Notes: generated by a model from the letters alone, not told the origin. Positions 7,266-16,152 are shown, counted from the first letter of the stretch. The stretch: 35,668 nt of DNA from G021776435 sp046756245 (GCA_046756245.1 JBHHVZ010000021.1:1-35668); one strand, 5' to 3'. Translations and numbers: made by a program.

Positions 7266-8540
7266 TCATCTCTCGCGCTCCAGCGCGCTCCAGCCGATGT
7301 CGCGACGGTAATATCCGCCCGGCCAGTCAATCGTCTCGACGCCGCGATAGGCGCGCGCGATCGCTTCGCCGATTGTCGCGCCAGTCGCGGTGACGTTCAG
7401 CACTCTGCCGCCGTTTGCAACCAATCCGCCGTCCTGCTCTTTCGCGCCGGCATGAAAAACAACGACGCCGGGCAGCGCGTTCGCCGCCGCAACGCCCTTG
7501 ATCGGCGAGCCTTTTTCGTAGGCGCCCGGATAACCCTTCGCCGCCAGCACGACGAGGGCGGCGGCGTCATCCGACCAGTCGAGCGCATGGCTTTGAAGCG
7601 ATCCGGTCGCGGCGGCGTAAAGGACGGGAAGAAGATCGCTCTTCAACCGGCGCATCAGCGCCTGGCATTCGGGATCGCCGAAGCGCACATTATATTCGAT
7701 GAGTTTCGGCCCCTCACCCGTGATCATCAGACCCGCATAAAGCACGCCGCAATAAGGCGCGCCGCGCGCGCGCATCGCTGCGATCGTCGGCTCGATAATC
7801 CGCGTCATGGTCTGTTCGCAGACGAAGGGCGTAAATGCCGGCGCCGGCGAATAGGCGCCCATGCCGCCGGTGTTAGGGCCCGTATCGCCGTCAAAGGCGC
7901 GTTTATGATCCTGAGCGGCGACGAGCGGCAGGATCGTTTCGCCATCGGTGATGACGAAAAAACTCGCCTCTTCGCCTTGAAGGAAATCTTCGATGACGAT
8001 CTCCGCGCCGGCGTCGCCGAATTCGCCGGCGAACATGGCGTCGACCGCCTCATCGGCTTCAGCGAGGGTTTGGGCGATAACCACCCCCTTGCCGGCGGCG
8101 AGGCCGTCGGCTTTGATCACATAGGGCGCAGCGCGTTCCCGCAGATCGGCTTTCGCCGCCCCGGCGTCGCGGAACCGGGCGTAGGCGGCGGCCGGCGCGC
8201 CGATTTCGGCGCAGAGGTCCTTCATATAGCCTTTCGAAGATTCAAGTTGCGCGGCTTCCCGCGACGGGCCAAAGCAGAGGACGCCCTGCTGGCGCAGCCG
8301 GTCGGCGAGCCCTGCTGCGAGCGGCGCTTCCGGCCCGACGACCACGAGATCGACGGATTTCTCGACGGCGGCGTTCACGATGGCGTCAACGTCGCCGTCT
8401 CCGAAGCCAAGAGGTTCGCCCAGCCGATTGAGTCCGGGGTTGCCCGGCGCCAGATATAGCTTTGAAAGTCGCGGACTTTGCGCAATTTTCCATCCCAGCG
8501 CATGCTCGCGTCCGCCGCCGCCGATCAACAGGACCTTCAT
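7266..8540 (-). CDS. purD: Phosphoribosylamine--glycine ligase (GAR synthetase)
   Basis: ATP-grasp ligase (424 aa, normal length) that joins glycine to 5-phosphoribosylamine in the second step of de novo purine synthesis, in the cytoplasm. The N-terminal Rossmann-like motif MKVLLIGGGGREHALGWKI is diagnostic. Also seen are GPEAPLAAGLAD, the ATP-grasp region KADGLAAGKGVVIA, NTGGMGAYSPAPAF and the C-terminal NVRFGDPECQALM block. It diverges from the gene at 8653, and the 112-nt intergenic space holds another palindrome. purD and xseA are often close in alphaproteobacteria; here two plus/minus accessory genes and a deacetylase gene separate them. Confidence 0.97.
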   Translation of the reverse strand: MKVLLIGGGGREHALGWKIAQSPRLSKLYLAPGNPGLNRLGEPLGFGDGDVDAIVNAAVEKSVDLVVVGPEAPLAAGLADRLRQQGVLCFGPSREAAQLESSKGYMKDLCAEIGAPAAAYARFRDAGAAKADLRERAAPYVIKADGLAAGKGVVIAQTLAEADEAVDAMFAGEFGDAGAEIVIEDFLQGEEASFFVITDGETILPLVAAQDHKRAFDGDTGPNTGGMGAYSPAPAFTPFVCEQTMTRIIEPTIAAMRARGAPYCGVLYAGLMITGEGPKLIEYNVRFGDPECQALMRRLKSDLLPVLYAAATGSLQSHALDWSDDAAALVVLAAKGYPGAYEKGSPIKGVAAANALPGVVVFHAGAKEQDGGLVANGGRVLNVTATGATIGEAIARAYRGVETIDWPGGYYRRDIGWSALERER

Positions 8541-8572
8541 TTGGGCTTTCTCCTTCCTTTGTCACCGCGTGT

Positions 8573-8629
8573 AACCCGGATTTCTCGAACCGTCACGAGC
8601 GCCTCGCGAGGGTTCGATAAGTCCGGGTT
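8573..8629. repeat. REP-like imperfect inverted repeat, 57 bp
   Basis: The arm AACCCGGATTTCTCGAACC (8573-8591) matches the reverse complement of 8611-8629 at all but two positions; the loop is about 19 nt and contains a smaller CGAGCGCCTCG dyad. It occupies most of the divergent promoter space between purD and the gene at 8653, so it may also influence transcription there. Confidence 0.65.
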
Positions 8630-8652
8630 CAGCGCCGCGCCGGGTGGGATCA

Positions 8653-10062
8653 ATGGCGTCTGAAACGGATCCGGCCAATCCCGCGCCGGACCCCGCGCCG
8701 GCTGATGCGCGCGCCAAGCTGCGCCGGGCGGTCGCGCGCGCCCGCGCCCGGCAGGAGCGCGCTCAGGCGTTGAGGGCTGCACGCGGCGGCTGGCGGAGCC
8801 CGATGGGCAGGTTGGGAGCGGCGAGCGCGCGTTTTCTCGACCGGCTCGCCGCCAATGACCGGCGGCGGCAACTCGCCGCCGTCCTGTTGGCGTTCGCCAT
8901 AAATTTCTCCGTCCTGACGCTGCTGGCGGTGTTCGGCAAGGTGCGCATCTGGCTGCCCAACGCGCCGCGGGACACAATTTCCGTGGTGATGGTCGACCTG
9001 CCGCAGGAGCCTTTGGTTCCCGAGTTGCGGGACCCGGAAATTACGCCGGAGCCGGAGCCCGAACCGGAGTCCGAACCGGAAATTATCAAAGATCCCGAAC
9101 TCGAACCGGAACCCGAGCCCGAACCGGTTCCGGAACCGGAAGCCGCCCCCGAGCCCGAAATCGAGCCGGAGCCAGAACCCGAGCCCGAGCCGGTTCTCGA
9201 CCTGACGCCGGAAGAAGTCTTCGCCGCGCCCGGCGAGCCCGAACCCGAACCGCTCATTCCCGAACCGACGGCGGAAGAAGCCGAGGAACTCATTCCGGCG
9301 CCGGGCGACGACGCGCTCGAACCGACGGGGCCCGAAGAAGAACAAACTCAGGCGCCGGCTGAAGACGCCGAACCACTTGTCGAACCCGAGCCGGCGCAGC
9401 AGGAGCCCGCCGGCGTCGACGAACTTCTTGAGGAAAGCGAGACGGGCGAAGACCGCGCTGGCGAAGAAGAAGAGGCGGCCGGCGCCGAAGAAGCGCTCGA
9501 AACGCCGCCGGAAGAAGAGCCTGTCGCCAATGACGATATGTTCGATCAGGATCCGTTCATGGCGCCCTCGCGCCTGCCACTGCCTATGGTCGACCTGCCG
9601 GAAGGCGAAGTCGCCGTCAGTCCCGGTTCGTCGGGCGTGGTGGCGATCTACTGTCCCGAACAATTCATCGATCCCGACAAGGCGGCCGAATGCGCCGGCC
9701 GGGTCGAAATTCGCTCCGGCTGGACGCCGGGATCGAGCGGCGAAGACTGGTCGGAGGCCATCCGCCTGCTACGCGCCGACCGTGCGGACGGAACGAAAGG
9801 CGGCGGCGGCGGGCTTGCAACGGTCGTCGGCCCTGACGCGGCGCAAAGAATTGAAGACGAGGAACGCATCAAGGACCTCACCGATTTTCGCCGCGCTGGC
9901 GTCGATGCATCGATGGACCCGGTCGGTTCGATCTCGGACGACGTCAATGTCGGCGCCGCGCCGATCGAACCGGGCTGGACTCTGCGCGACGACTCCGAGC
10001 TCACCCAGAAAGAACTCGAGAAGCTGGAAAAAGCGCTGGAAAAGGCGGAACGGGAGAAATAG
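8653..10062 (+). CDS. Membrane-anchored Glu-Pro-repeat protein, TonB/TolA-like architecture, function unknown
   Basis: 469-aa protein with a basic Arg/Ala-rich cytoplasmic N-terminus (1-73), one hydrophobic segment (about 74-96) and a long periplasmic part. Residues about 119-290 are extremely rich in EP dipeptides, as in the rigid spacer of TonB. Next comes a less repetitive block (about 295-420) with two cysteines in IYCPEQFIDPDKAAECAGRV, and then a charged coiled-coil-like Lys/Glu tail. The tetrad MVDLP occurs on both sides of the EP region. No canonical TonB C-terminal domain is recognised, so an energy-transducer role is only analogy. ATG 8653 is preferred over GTG 8644 because GGGTGGGA precedes it. 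It converges with the TPR gene, 15 nt apart. Confidence 0.75.
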   Translation: MASETDPANPAPDPAPADARAKLRRAVARARARQERAQALRAARGGWRSPMGRLGAASARFLDRLAANDRRRQLAAVLLAFAINFSVLTLLAVFGKVRIWLPNAPRDTISVVMVDLPQEPLVPELRDPEITPEPEPEPESEPEIIKDPELEPEPEPEPVPEPEAAPEPEIEPEPEPEPEPVLDLTPEEVFAAPGEPEPEPLIPEPTAEEAEELIPAPGDDALEPTGPEEEQTQAPAEDAEPLVEPEPAQQEPAGVDELLEESETGEDRAGEEEEAAGAEEALETPPEEEPVANDDMFDQDPFMAPSRLPLPMVDLPEGEVAVSPGSSGVVAIYCPEQFIDPDKAAECAGRVEIRSGWTPGSSGEDWSEAIRLLRADRADGTKGGGGGLATVVGPDAAQRIEDEERIKDLTDFRRAGVDASMDPVGSISDDVNVGAAPIEPGWTLRDDSELTQKELEKLEKALEKAEREK

Positions 10063-10077
10063 GCCGTCCCGACCGCC

Positions 10078-11877
10078 CTAAAGCCGGTCGAGGCTGGCGG
10101 CGTTTTTCGGTCCGAGCCAGGCTTCTTTAAAGAGCGCCTTTGCGTATTTCTCGCCGTTCCTTGCGTCTTGTTCTGCGTAAGCCCGCGAAAGCCCGTAGAG
10201 CGCCCAGGCGTTGTTGGGCGACTCCGCCAGGGTTTGCAGGAACATGTGTTCGGCGCGCTCGGCTTGACCGTCTCTGAGCAGCATCGCCGCAAGCGTCTGG
10301 CGCGCGGGATAATACCAGAAGGGCGGTTCGGTGTAGGGCAGGCCTTCCTGTATCGCGACGGCTTCCTCCATCGCCTCGATGGCGGCGGTGTAATCGCCTT
10401 CGGCCGCGGCGGCGCGGGCGAGCACGGTGAGCCGCGCGATGTTCAGGATTCCGGAGACGGGAACGCCGCCCGCCTCAAGCGCCGAAAAATCGATCTCATT
10501 CATCAGTGTACTGATTGTTTCGGTTTCCGCGCGAGCCTTGTCCGCTTCGCCGAGACGAGCAAACGCCTCGCCGCGCGCATAGCGCCATGCGCCGCGCAGG
10601 AAGGGTAGTGCGTCGCCCGGGTCGGGAAGACCGAGAATCGCTTGCGGTTCGGCGAACTGAACCATCGCGAAATAGGGCGCGGCCTTGATCGGCTGCACCC
10701 AGGGTGCCGTGCTCGCCATGTCGATCGGCAGTCTGGCGTCGAGCTTTTCGGCCATGCCAAGCGCGGTCGCGCTGTCGCCGGCCATCTGCGCCGATGTCAT
10801 CGCGAAATGGATGTTGTGCGTGTAGTAGCCGTATTCGTAAAGAATGCTCGCATCACGCGACATCGACAGGAATTCCTCGTCGGCGTGTACGGCGTCGATG
10901 TTCGTTTTCAGGGAATCGCCGAACCGCCCAATGCGATAGAAAGTATGCGACGGCATATGCACAAGATGCCCGAGCCCCGGGGCGAGGCCGGCGAGCTTTT
11001 CGGCGTGTTCGGCGGCGCGATAGGGGTCGCGCGAGGCTTCGGTCATGTGGATGTAAAGATGAATGGCGGCCGGGTGGTTCGGGTTGCGCGCGAGAACCGC
11101 CTCAAGCAAGGAAATCGTGCGCGCCGTGCGCCCGTACGGCGTTCTGCCGTCAGCGGCCCAGTAATTCCAGGGCTGGGTGTCCATATTGGCTTCGGCGGCG
11201 AGCGCCGCGATGAAATCGTCGTCGGGGAACCGGACAGCCAGCGCGTCCATGGCGTCGGCGAAGGCGGCGTCGAGCGCGCTCCGGTCGGCCGGAGGATGCT
11301 CCACATACCGTTTTTCGAGCGCGGCGATGAGAGCCTGTTCCTTTTCGCTTGCGCCGGCGGCGCGTTCGACCGCTTTCGTCAGCGCCGCAAAGGCGGGCGC
11401 GGCGGCGTCTTCGGTCATCGGCGCGTTGATGTTGGGGCCGAGCGCGAAGGCTTCGCCCCAGAAGCACATGGCGCAATCCGGATCGAGTTCTTGAGCGCGC
11501 CGGAATGCGTCGACGGCTTCTTCGTGATTAAACCCATAGGTAAAGGCGAGACCTTGGTCGAAGTAAGCTTGGGCATCTTCGCTCTGAGTCGATACAGCGA
11601 GGTGAATATCACCGAGATTGGGCCAAAGCGCGGGACCGTCGCCGGCGGACGTCGCGGTCTCCTTCGCATAGGCTTGCGCGGCCCGGATGAAAAAGGCGCG
11701 CCGTTTGGCGAGTCCATCGCCATTGTCGCCGCAAAGCGCGCGCGCCATCAAGAGCGGATTGAGGAACGGCGCGCCTTCGTCGGCGTTTCTGCGCTGTATG
11801 TCGAACGTCACGCCGGAAAGAGCGAGCGCTGCGGCGCCGGCCCCGAGAAAAAGACCCTTTTTCGTCAGCGGTTTCAT
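10078..11877 (-). CDS. Exported tetratricopeptide repeat protein
   Basis: 599-aa protein with an N-terminal signal-like segment (basic MKPLTKKG, then a hydrophobic stretch to about residue 24) and several degenerate TPR helices. The block FDQGLAFTYGFNHEEAVDAF (106-125), followed by DPDCAMCFWGEAFALGPNIN (132-151), is the hallmark of a widespread but uncharacterised family of TPR proteins; it holds a CxxC pair here. More TPR-like helices occur at the C-terminal end (AESPNNAWALYGLSRAYAEQ). TPRs mediate protein-protein contacts; partner unknown. The start is set by a strong Shine-Dalgarno (GGGGGAG, 7 nt from ATG 11877); the frame is open further upstream but without such a site. Confidence 0.85.
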   Translation of the reverse strand: MKPLTKKGLFLGAGAAALALSGVTFDIQRRNADEGAPFLNPLLMARALCGDNGDGLAKRRAFFIRAAQAYAKETATSAGDGPALWPNLGDIHLAVSTQSEDAQAYFDQGLAFTYGFNHEEAVDAFRRAQELDPDCAMCFWGEAFALGPNINAPMTEDAAAPAFAALTKAVERAAGASEKEQALIAALEKRYVEHPPADRSALDAAFADAMDALAVRFPDDDFIAALAAEANMDTQPWNYWAADGRTPYGRTARTISLLEAVLARNPNHPAAIHLYIHMTEASRDPYRAAEHAEKLAGLAPGLGHLVHMPSHTFYRIGRFGDSLKTNIDAVHADEEFLSMSRDASILYEYGYYTHNIHFAMTSAQMAGDSATALGMAEKLDARLPIDMASTAPWVQPIKAAPYFAMVQFAEPQAILGLPDPGDALPFLRGAWRYARGEAFARLGEADKARAETETISTLMNEIDFSALEAGGVPVSGILNIARLTVLARAAAAEGDYTAAIEAMEEAVAIQEGLPYTEPPFWYYPARQTLAAMLLRDGQAERAEHMFLQTLAESPNNAWALYGLSRAYAEQDARNGEKYAKALFKEAWLGPKNAASLDRL

Positions 11878-11884
11878 TATCAAT

Positions 11885-11891
11885 CTCCCCC
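11885..11891 (-). promoter_or_regulatory. Shine-Dalgarno site fixing the start of the TPR gene
   Basis: GGGGGAG on the minus strand, 7 nt before ATG 11877. It favours this start over the in-frame ATG at 11952. Confidence 0.6.
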
Positions 11892-12004
11892 TGTTCGCGC
11901 CGGTAGCGCGGCAGGAGCGGAGTATGAGCGAAATTCGCCTTCCGGAAAACACGCATTGCGCGAAACGTCGTTTTCAACAGGCGGTTCGACAGCAGACGCG
12001 GGCG

Positions 12005-12832
12005 TTATGCGGCGGCGCGCGGGCCTTTGAATGTCCGTCGCGCCGACCGCACGAAGCCGCGAAGCCCGGGATGGTCGTTCAGTAAAAAGAGTTTACGGGC
12101 AAATTCCGACAGCGTGCATTCGGCCGTGACAGCGAGGCGGCGAATGAGGAACGGGTCTGCGTCGAAGAACGCCGGGCCGTTTTCCGTCGTGCAGGCGCGA
12201 TGAAAGTCGCCGCGTTCGACTTCTTGCGCGACGGCGGCGGAGTAATTTCCGTAAGGATAAGCAAAGCTCGTTATTTCCTTCCCCAGCGCGTTCTCGATTT
12301 CCTTTTTGCAGAGCGTGATTTCATCGGCGCATTCGGCCGCGCCGATTTCAGCGAGCCGCTTGTGGCTTCTCGAATGGCCGCCGATTTCCATGCCGTCCGC
12401 GGCGAGGTCGCGCAGGGCGTCCGGCCGCAGCGTCTCGCGCTGGAGCGCGGGGTCATCCTTCCAGGTCGTGTAGCCGCCCATCGCGCTCGAGACGACGAAC
12501 CAGGAGGCGGAAAGTCCGGCGCCGGCGAGAATTTCGGCCGCCTGCAGCGTGTCGGCGTAAGCGTCGTCGAACGTTATGACGACCTGCTTTGCTTGCGCCG
12601 GCGCGTCGGGGTTTAGCCCGTCGAGGCGAAGAAACGTCCATCCTTCGGAAACGAGATAGCTAATCTGGTTGCGAAATTCTTCGAGCGAGACCGCCCACGG
12701 CCAGTCGGGCCTTCCCGCGCCTTGCTCGACCGAATGATACATAAGGACGACCGGCCCCATCCGCCCGGCGAACGCGCCCATCGCCCGCGACAGCGGGCCG
12801 GGTGCGGCGGTCGAGGTCATTGCAGGCTGCAT
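12005..12832 (-). CDS. Polysaccharide deacetylase (NodB-homology) family protein
   Basis: Carbohydrate esterase family 4 type protein (275 aa), predicted to remove N- or O-acetyl groups from a polysaccharide, peptidoglycan or glycolipid. Seen: VVLMYHSVE (28-36), motif 1 ITFDDAYADT with D89/D90, motif 2 GGHSRSHKRL with the metal-binding H153 and H157, and motif 3 FAYPYGNYS. No clear signal peptide, so it may be cytoplasmic or a membrane-associated enzyme of glycan assembly. ATG 12832 or ATG 12820 could be the start; neither has a strong ribosome site. It diverges from xseA, with 66 nt between the start codons. Confidence 0.88.
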   Translation of the reverse strand: MQPAMTSTAAPGPLSRAMGAFAGRMGPVVLMYHSVEQGAGRPDWPWAVSLEEFRNQISYLVSEGWTFLRLDGLNPDAPAQAKQVVITFDDAYADTLQAAEILAGAGLSASWFVVSSAMGGYTTWKDDPALQRETLRPDALRDLAADGMEIGGHSRSHKRLAEIGAAECADEITLCKKEIENALGKEITSFAYPYGNYSAAVAQEVERGDFHRACTTENGPAFFDADPFLIRRLAVTAECTLSEFARKLFLLNDHPGLRGFVRSARRTFKGPRAAA

Positions 12833-12898
12833 AAGGCGAAGTCCGGGCTATTGAAGGCGCGCGTTGGCGGCGCCCCGAATTGTGCTTTAAAAGACCGC

Positions 12899-14341
12899 AT
12901 GGCGGAACCTTCTGTCGGCAACATTCACGAATATTCCGTTTCGGAACTCGCCGGCGCCGTCAAGCGCGTCATCGAGGAGGGTTTCGGGCTCGTGCGGGTG
13001 CGCGGCGAGCTCGGGCGCGTTGTGCGCGCCGGCTCCGGCCATGTCTATCTCGACCTCAAAGACGATAAGGCGGTGCTTTCCGGCGTCATGTGGAAGGGCA
13101 TGGCGGCGCGCCTCAAAATCAAGCCGGAGCAGGGCATGGAGGTCGTCGCGACCGGTCGTATGACGACCTTTCCCGGCCAGTCGCGCTATCAGATCGTCAT
13201 TGATTCGCTCGAGCCCGCCGGCGTCGGCGCGCTGATGGCGCTTTTCGAGGAGCGCAAGAAAAAGCTTAGCCAGGAGGGCCTGTTCGCGCCCGAGCGCAAA
13301 AAGCCGCTGCCGTTTCTGCCGGATGTGATCGGCGTCGTCACCTCGCCGTCGGGCGCCGTTATTCGCGATATTCTCCATCGCCTGCGTGAGCGTTTTCCGC
13401 GCCCTGTGATCGTCTGGCCGACGCTGGTGCAGGGCGAGACGGCGGCGGCGCAGATCGTCGCCGCGATCGAGGGGTTCAACGCCCTGTCCGAAGGCGGCGT
13501 CATTCCGCGCCCGGACGTTCTGATCGTCGCGCGCGGCGGCGGCTCGCTCGAAGACTTGTGGTGCTTCAACGAAGAAATCGTCGCGCGCGCGGCGGCTGCA
13601 AGCGCCATTCCACTGATTTCCGCTGTCGGCCACGAAACCGATACGACGCTTATCGACTACGTGGCCGACAGACGCGCCCCGACCCCGACGGCGGCGGCCG
13701 AAATCGCCACGCCGGTGCGCGCTGAGCTTGTCTCGGAAATCCTCAACAAGGAGCGCCGCATCGCCTCGGCCGCCGCGCGCGCATTTGAGACGCGCCGAAC
13801 CGCGCTCGTTGCGGCGAGCCGCGGGCTCGGCCGGCCTGATGACCTTCTCGGTTCGGTCGCGCAGCGTCTCGACCGCGCCGCGGACCGGCTGAAGGGCGCC
13901 TTGCGGGCGCGGCTCGACCGCGCGGCGACCATGCTTGCGCGCCTCAGGCTCTCGCCGCGGCTGATGGCGAGGCTATCCGCAGACGGAGAAAAGCGTTTTG
14001 AAAGCCTCGCCGCGCGCTTCGCCGCATCGGCTCGGCGCGCAGTCGAAACTTCATCCTCCCGGCTTGCTTCGAGCGCCAAGCTTCTTGCGTCGCTTTCTTA
14101 TGAGAACGTGCTGGCCCGCGGCTTTGCGCTGGTGCGCGACGAGGCCGGCGCGCTCATCCGCCGATCGGATGCGGCGGAGGAAGGCGCAAAAGGCGAAATC
14201 CAGTTCGCCGACGCCGCCCGCGCAATCGTATTTGGCGCGGCGACAGCCGGCGTGTCCAAGGCGGGCAAGGCCGCCGCCAAACCGGCGCGCACCGCCAAAA
14301 AGCCGGGATCGCGTCCACAACAGAAATCGCTTTTTGACTAG
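12899..14341 (+). CDS. xseA: Exodeoxyribonuclease VII large subunit
   Basis: Large subunit (480 aa) of the single-strand-specific exonuclease VII, which works in DNA repair with XseB. Seen: N-terminal OB-fold (about 15-110), then the catalytic domain with VIGVVTSPSGAVIRDILHR, DVLIVARGGGSLEDLWCFN and SAVGHETDTTLIDYVADRR, then a long helical region and a Lys/Ala-rich tail. The frame remains open upstream to 12722, but ATG 12899 gives the normal N-terminus (YSVSELAGAVKRVIEE). xseB is not in the window. The adjacency to the DUF2093 gene is conserved in alphaproteobacteria. Confidence 0.96.
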   Translation: MAEPSVGNIHEYSVSELAGAVKRVIEEGFGLVRVRGELGRVVRAGSGHVYLDLKDDKAVLSGVMWKGMAARLKIKPEQGMEVVATGRMTTFPGQSRYQIVIDSLEPAGVGALMALFEERKKKLSQEGLFAPERKKPLPFLPDVIGVVTSPSGAVIRDILHRLRERFPRPVIVWPTLVQGETAAAQIVAAIEGFNALSEGGVIPRPDVLIVARGGGSLEDLWCFNEEIVARAAAASAIPLISAVGHETDTTLIDYVADRRAPTPTAAAEIATPVRAELVSEILNKERRIASAAARAFETRRTALVAASRGLGRPDDLLGSVAQRLDRAADRLKGALRARLDRAATMLARLRLSPRLMARLSADGEKRFESLAARFAASARRAVETSSSRLASSAKLLASLSYENVLARGFALVRDEAGALIRRSDAAEEGAKGEIQFADAARAIVFGAATAGVSKAGKAAAKPARTAKKPGSRPQQKSLFD

Positions 14342-14390
14342 CCGCCCGGCCTTGCGATAATCGGGGACGAAATCACAGTAATCTGGATTT

Positions 14391-14636
14391 ATGCAAGATA
14401 AGCCCATGAACCCGCTCGATTTGGTTGGAGACGGCGCCGAGGCGGTGCTTGAATATCACGACGCGGATTTCGAGGTCGTCAAGCCGGGCGGCTTTGTGCG
14501 CTGCGCGGTGACCGGCGCGCGTATTCCGCTGCAAGAGTTGCGTTACTGGAACGTGGATGCGCAGGAAGCCTACGCCGATGCGGCGTCCGCGCTCGAAGGG
14601 TTCAGGCGCGCCAGCGGAAAGGAGGACGCTTCATGA
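14391..14636 (+). CDS. DUF2093 domain protein
   Basis: Small soluble protein (81 aa) with the DUF2093 pattern: AVLEYHDADFEVVKPGGFVR, then CAVTGARIPLQELRYWNV. Function unknown. It follows xseA by 49 nt and its stop overlaps the start of the M23 peptidase gene by ATGA (14633-14636), so translation of the two is probably coupled. ATG 14406 is an alternative start; neither has a clear ribosome site. The single CxxxG turn does not suggest metal binding by itself. Confidence 0.85.
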   Translation: MQDKPMNPLDLVGDGAEAVLEYHDADFEVVKPGGFVRCAVTGARIPLQELRYWNVDAQEAYADAASALEGFRRASGKEDAS

Positions 14637-15700
14637 GGGGTGCGATTGCTCTGGCCAGCCTGGCGGCGCTGATTGCATGCGACGCCTGCGCGACCGCCGC
14701 GTCTGACAGGCGCGCCGACGCGCGCACCGAAGAACCGGGCGCGATCATGACACGCGACTTCGACCGCGCGATCCAGACGACTGCGACGCCCGAAAAACCG
14801 ACGCCGCCGCCGCTCGCCATTTTCGAGCTGGAAAACACCAACATGCTCGCCCGCCGCGCCGATTTCGCCGAAGCCATGCAGCAGGTCGAGAAACGCCAGA
14901 AAGTCTTCAAGAGCGCGCCCGAGCGCTTCACGCTGGAAGGCCATTTTGCACAGGGCGGGCTGGCGTTCGGCCACACCGAGCCGGGCGCGACGGTGCGCCT
15001 CGACGGCGCCGACGTGATGGTCGACGAAGGCGGCCGTTTCGTTATCGGCTTCGAACGCGACAACGCGCTCACCGCACTTCTTGTGATCACGCTGCCGGAT
15101 GGAACTGTCGAGAGACAGGCGCTTGAAATTGAAGACCGGGATTTTCCCGTCCAGCGCATTGACGGGCTCGACCAGTCGAAAGTGTCGGGCTTTACGGAAG
15201 AACAGCTCGCCAAGATCGCCGTCGACAGCGAAAAGAAAAAAGCCGCTCGCCAGACGACGCAAGAAGCGGCCGACTGGGCCGGCGGGTTCGACTGGCCGAT
15301 CAAGGGCGTAGTGAGCGGCGTTTTCGGCTCCCAGCGCATCCTGAACGGCGAGCCCAAGCGGCCCCATTCCGGCGTCGACGTGGCCGCGCCGGAAGGGGCG
15401 CTGATCCGAGCGCCGGCCGACGGGATCGTCCGGCTGGCTGAACCGGACATGTATTTCGAGGGCGGGCTGGTGCTCATTGATCACGGCCACTGGTTGGAGA
15501 GCGCCATCATGCACATGTCCCGCCTCGACGTTCGGCCCGGCCAGCATGTGGCGAAAGGCGCAGTGATTGGCGCTGTGGGCGCCACCGGCCGCGCCACCGG
15601 CCCGCATATGCACTGGAGCGTCAAATGGACGGGCCGCCTGGTCGATCCGCAGCTCCTGGCCGGCGCCATGCCTGCGACGAAAGGCGCACAGGCGGATTAA
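14633..15700 (+). CDS. M23 family metallopeptidase, probable lipoprotein
   Basis: Predicted zinc endopeptidase of the LytM/lysostaphin type (355 aa) acting on peptidoglycan cross-links in the periplasm. The N-terminus ends in a lipobox-like LIAC with Cys16, implying a lipid anchor; Asp follows Cys, which in enterobacteria keeps lipoproteins in the inner membrane. A beta-rich middle (about 100-165, with GATVRLDGADVMVDEGGRF) precedes the peptidase domain (about 220-345). The active-site residues are complete: H245 and D249 (HSGVD), H294 (IMHMS) and H325/H327 (PHMHW). Thus it is likely an active enzyme and not a degenerate LytM activator. It starts inside the stop of the DUF2093 gene. Confidence 0.92.
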   Translation: MRGAIALASLAALIACDACATAASDRRADARTEEPGAIMTRDFDRAIQTTATPEKPTPPPLAIFELENTNMLARRADFAEAMQQVEKRQKVFKSAPERFTLEGHFAQGGLAFGHTEPGATVRLDGADVMVDEGGRFVIGFERDNALTALLVITLPDGTVERQALEIEDRDFPVQRIDGLDQSKVSGFTEEQLAKIAVDSEKKKAARQTTQEAADWAGGFDWPIKGVVSGVFGSQRILNGEPKRPHSGVDVAAPEGALIRAPADGIVRLAEPDMYFEGGLVLIDHGHWLESAIMHMSRLDVRPGQHVAKGAVIGAVGATGRATGPHMHWSVKWTGRLVDPQLLAGAMPATKGAQAD

Positions 15701-15710
15701 CGCTTTTGTA

Positions 15711-15733
15711 ATTGACAATCATTCTTAATTGCA
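15711..15733. promoter_or_regulatory. Fur-like box upstream of bfd
   Basis: The site reads TTGACAATCATTCTTAATTG over 15712-15731, with CA to follow, and is 16/21 self-complementary. It resembles the AATGATTCTCATTTGCA-type half of alphaproteobacterial Fur boxes. It lies about 75 nt upstream of bfd and just after the M23 gene. Its position before iron-storage genes supports iron control by Fur or a related regulator, but binding is not shown. Confidence 0.55.
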
Positions 15734-15807
15734 CCATCTAACGGGTGATGGAGTCGCTGGCGCGCACCCATAAAAGCGGGGCCGCCGCACCGCAGGATCG
15801 ACCGGCC

Positions 15808-16002
15808 ATGTATGTGTGCATCTGCAACGCCTTGAAAGACCGGGAGCTTGAAGCCGCCGCCCGTCGGCCGGCCCGCTGCGTGGCTGACGTCTTCCGCAGT
15901 TGCGGACGGCGCCCGCGCTGCGGCAAGTGCCTCCCCGACGTGGCGCAGATGATCGAGGATGCCCGCGAAAGCCGGAACCCGATCCGCGTCGCCGCCGAAT
16001 AG
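15808..16002 (+). CDS. bfd: Bacterioferritin-associated ferredoxin
   Basis: Small [2Fe-2S] protein (64 aa) that docks on bacterioferritin and passes electrons to its haem to release stored iron as Fe2+. The cluster ligands have the exact Bfd spacing: C4-x-C6 and C38-x2-C41 (MYVCIC, then RCGKC). C24 and C32 are additional cysteines. ATG 15808 is chosen because the family starts with MYVC; an in-frame ATG at 15745 would add 21 residues with no resemblance to Bfd. bfr follows after 162 nt, and each gene has its own Fur-like box. Confidence 0.93.
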   Translation: MYVCICNALKDRELEAAARRPARCVADVFRSCGRRPRCGKCLPDVAQMIEDARESRNPIRVAAE

Positions 16003-16076
16003 GCAGGGTTGCGGTTCGTCCGAATTTTCTGAAATCCTGATCGCCCGCCGCCCGGCCGTGCGCGGCGGCGCACTCA

Positions 16077-16097
16077 TGCAAATGCTTCTCGCTTGCA
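16077..16097. promoter_or_regulatory. Second Fur-like box, upstream of bfr
   Basis: TGCAAATGCTTCTCGCTTGC (16077-16096, with a final A) has TGCAA/TTGCA outer arms and shares the AAT-x-x-TTCT core with the box at 15711-15733. It lies 68-88 nt before the bfr GTG start, so bfr may have its own iron-responsive promoter. Moderate confidence by pattern only. Confidence 0.5.
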
Positions 16098-16152
16098 CAA
16101 ATAGACCTTGGACGCGCCGCCGGATCCTCTATTTTGTCGCGATGCGCAACCT

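Noticed and set aside
9007..9530. CRISPR or tandem DNA repeat
   Set aside because: The periodicity comes from Glu-Pro codons in a protein; there are no conserved repeat units with unique spacers.
8650..9663. Long minus-strand reading frame opposite the Glu-Pro-repeat gene
   Set aside because: It is the Phe/Arg/Gly-rich mirror of the EP repeat codons; no domain is recognisable.
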